This document shows positions 6,657 through 8,278 of a DNA stretch of 8,278 bases, piece by piece. This DNA is from Elusimicrobiota bacterium (GTDB taxonomy: Bacteria; Elusimicrobiota; Elusimicrobia; Elusimicrobiales; UBA9959). Within the stretch, counting starts at the first letter, position 1, and each line of letters opens with the position of its first letter. The stretch is from NCBI GenBank assembly GCA_003450815.1, contig DMES01000001.1:8866-17143 (forward strand), written 5' to 3'. The position numbers were made by a program, and so were the translations under genes. The notes under the pieces were generated by a model. That model was given only the letters and a program-made list of their open reading frames with translations, made no database searches and was not told the origin of the DNA.

Positions 6657-6681
6657 TTGACCGCGTAAGCCATAATATAAT
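6657..6681 (+). promoter_or_regulatory. Possible promoter of the secreted kinase-like gene
   Basis: A perfect TATAAT lies at 6676-6681 in an AT-rich stretch about 58 bases before the ATG at 6739. TTGACC (6657-6662) is close to a consensus -35, but the spacing of 13 is too short; TAATAG at 6678-6683 would give 15. The AT-rich run and the unique position between two genes make a promoter here likely even though the exact boxes are unsure. Confidence 0.4.
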
Positions 6682-6738
6682 AGGTATAAAAAATATTTTC
6701 GACCGTATGTTAATCCACTAAGTCACGGAGAGAAAACC

Positions 6739-8007
6739 ATGAAGAATATCCTTTCGATAGCGATACTGTTGGGTCTGGTTAGCGGCGCGCACACTGAAGA
6801 CGGGCAGTTCGGTTCCCTGGGCATGAGGGCCTCTGAGCTGAAGGGCATAGTCCAGACGGACAATACGGCGATAAGGCCGACCAGGGTCTGGGGCGCTGGA
6901 AAGGGGCAAGGCGGCTCCGGGAAACTCGAATTCGGGTTTATTTCCGAAACGGAACGCAAAGCGTATATAGTAAAAGCCTCTCTGTGGATTCCCGAAAATC
7001 AGATGAATACCCGGGAGCTGGATTTCAAGCGAGGACCTTTCTCCCCCCTTAAGTACGAGACCGAAGAGCTGGTGAACTGCAAATATGTACCTAACGCTGA
7101 GGCTTATGACGCCGGTAAGGCAAACGGTACTACTCCAAAGTTTAAATGCGAGGGAGAGGATGGCAAGAAATTTAAGGTTAAATACGGCGAAAAGAACGGA
7201 GAAGTAATCACTGAAGTGGCCGCCACCTGGCTGCTAACTGGTATCGGCGCCTACGCCGACAGAATGTACCCCGTAAAGCTGAACTGCCCAGATTGCCCGT
7301 CAGACCCTTTCAGGAGCGAAGCCGACAGGGGCGCCTGGCAGAACGGTCAGCAGATCGCCATAGAGGACAAGATCGCGGAGCGCATTGAGTTCAAGGCTAA
7401 CTCGGGGATAGGCTTTAATGAATTATACCTTGTTGAAGACCGGGTGGGCGCCGAGGCCCTGACGGCCATGGCCCATTTTTTAGGTGACACTGATAATAAG
7501 GCCCCCAACCAAGCCCTCGCCTGCGCCAAAAAGGACATGGTTAAGGACCCTGCCACCGGCGCGGCCAAGTGCCTTAAGCCCATCGTGTACATGCAGGATT
7601 CGGGCGTGACTTTTGGCGGGCGCGGGCTTTTTCACAACAGCAGGATGAATTTCGAAGGGTGGGCGGCGGAATCTGTATGGCTGGATCCCGCCAAGTGCGT
7701 GCTTCGGCTTCATACCGCGCAGACCAGTACCATCAACGCCGTGGCGGACCCCAGCGGCCGCAATCTGCACCAGATAGGCGAACAGGCCAGGCAGATGCTG
7801 GTCCGCCGGTTCTCTATGCTCACGCGCGAACAGATCGTGGATATCTTTACCGCGGCCCGTGCTTCCAAGCGCGCTCCCCAGCACAGCGCTGAGGAATGGG
7901 CCGACCTGTTGCTGAGCAAAGTGCAGCAGCTGCGCGACCCTATGGGTGACGGCGGGAATTTCACTTGCCCGTACGAAGTGGTACCAGCGAACTTGGTTGG
8001 CCGGTAA
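6739..8007 (+). CDS. Secreted cysteine-rich protein of unknown function, possible atypical kinase fold
   Basis: A 422-residue protein I cannot assign to a named family. The N-terminus (MKNILSIAILLGLVSGA) is a signal peptide, probably cut before HTEDG, and eight cysteines remain (114, 137, 183, 186, 262, 278, 320, 410), suggesting disulfides outside the cytoplasm. The order of possible kinase elements is suggestive: KKFKVKYG (143-150) as a beta-strand lysine, E159 in EVITEVAATWLL as a helix-C glutamate, YADRMYPVKLNCPDC (172-186), D252-NKAP-N257 matching the DxxxxN catalytic loop, and D287-S-G289 followed by FGG as a DFG-like metal site. This resembles HipA/FAM20-type atypical kinases, but no similarity search was possible. 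The start is set by GGAG 8 bases before the ATG. The gene follows the PLD gene on the same strand after 221 bases, with a likely separate promoter. A degenerate, non-catalytic or structural role is possible. Confidence 0.8.
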   Translation: MKNILSIAILLGLVSGAHTEDGQFGSLGMRASELKGIVQTDNTAIRPTRVWGAGKGQGGSGKLEFGFISETERKAYIVKASLWIPENQMNTRELDFKRGPFSPLKYETEELVNCKYVPNAEAYDAGKANGTTPKFKCEGEDGKKFKVKYGEKNGEVITEVAATWLLTGIGAYADRMYPVKLNCPDCPSDPFRSEADRGAWQNGQQIAIEDKIAERIEFKANSGIGFNELYLVEDRVGAEALTAMAHFLGDTDNKAPNQALACAKKDMVKDPATGAAKCLKPIVYMQDSGVTFGGRGLFHNSRMNFEGWAAESVWLDPAKCVLRLHTAQTSTINAVADPSGRNLHQIGEQARQMLVRRFSMLTREQIVDIFTAARASKRAPQHSAEEWADLLLSKVQQLRDPMGDGGNFTCPYEVVPANLVGR

Positions 8008-8009
8008 GC

Positions 8010-8258
8010 GTTCCCAGACACTTGGGGATGAAAGTTCCCTGCGGAGGCTGATAGAGCCAACTGTTAGCCAAAGGCAAGGGTGTCCGTCGCGAGGCGGAAT
8101 CTGAAGGAAGCCGGAGGCAAAGTCCCGGCCCGAGGAACACGAACCGCAAGCGAGGCTGGACCAGTCGGACGAGTTTGCCAAACAAAACGAAGTCCGAATC
8201 TATCCGAGGCTGGTCAAGTACATGCGGCGGGTGTCTGGGATGAAAGTGTGCGTACTTA
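8010..8258 (+). mobile_element. Group II intron, 5' (domain I) portion, truncated
   Basis: The stretch after the preceding gene has no credible frame but reads like domain I of a bacterial group II intron. It has the phrases TCTGAAGGAAGCCGGAGGCA, AACACGAACCGCA and TTTGCCAAACAAAACGAAGT, which I recall from the leaders of introns carrying LtrA-type reverse transcriptases. RNA stems support this: TCCGTC (8083-8088) with GGCGGA (8093-8098) closed by a GCGA tetraloop, GCCGG (8110-8114) with CCGGC (8125-8129), TCGGAC (8165-8170) with GTCCGA (8192-8197), and a GGGGA/TTCCC stem at 8024-8039. The left boundary is uncertain because no clear GTGYG start was found; it may be 5'-truncated. No reverse transcriptase is in the window. 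The right end is an abrupt change of sequence at about 8258. Confidence 0.65.
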
Positions 8259-8278
8259 GGGTCTGCTGAAAAAGTCCA
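8259..8278. mobile_element. Possible insertion sequence terminus (edge of window)
   Basis: The last 20 bases begin GGGTCTGCTGAAAAAGTCC. From memory this resembles terminal inverted repeats of some IS elements (IS1182/IS5-like groups). It replaces the expected intron continuation, which in related introns reads CTTACCCGGGGAGG. Too short to name the element or give its orientation. Confidence 0.4.

Noticed and set aside
7480..8181. 233-residue minus-strand frame
   Set aside because: Mostly antisense to the secreted protein gene, which has a signal peptide and a proper ribosome binding site; it also runs into intron-like sequence and shows no protein motif.

Overview
The window looks like a bacterial chromosomal segment from a Gram-negative organism: it encodes a likely lipoprotein, two proteins with cleavable signal peptides, and a membrane sensor kinase with an outside domain. 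The phylum cannot be settled by eye; the mix of genes reminds me of Elusimicrobiota-like genomes, but that is a low-confidence guess.

The left third (1-2402, minus strand) is the start of a high-affinity potassium uptake operon, kdpF-kdpA-kdpB, read leftward. kdpF (27 codons) and kdpA are complete. kdpB runs off the left edge after about 205 residues, and kdpC would be expected beyond it. Upstream of kdpF is a pair of 9-bp direct repeats with an 11-bp period, a good candidate operator for a KdpE-type response regulator. The 547-bp gap at 2403-2949 also holds a strong bidirectional terminator and a possible short plus-strand transcript.

The second block (2950-4589, minus strand) is a two-gene unit: a small TPR-containing probable lipoprotein followed by a membrane histidine kinase. 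The kinase is not KdpD, and no response regulator gene is present in the window.

A 254-bp divergent intergenic region with an 8-bp perfect inverted repeat and a TATAAT box separates this from the plus-strand half. That half carries an exported two-HKD phospholipase D/cardiolipin-synthase-like protein (4856-6517) and, after a 221-bp spacer with its own possible promoter, a secreted cysteine-rich protein of unknown function (6739-8007). The second protein has a lysine, a glutamate, a DxxxxN element and a DxG element in the order expected of an atypical protein-kinase fold (HipA/FAM20-like). This is the most novel candidate in the window.

The right edge (about 8010-8258) is non-coding RNA-like sequence that resembles domain I of a bacterial group II intron. 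It ends abruptly in about 20 bases that look like the terminus of an insertion sequence, so the intron seems to be interrupted by a second mobile element just as the window ends.
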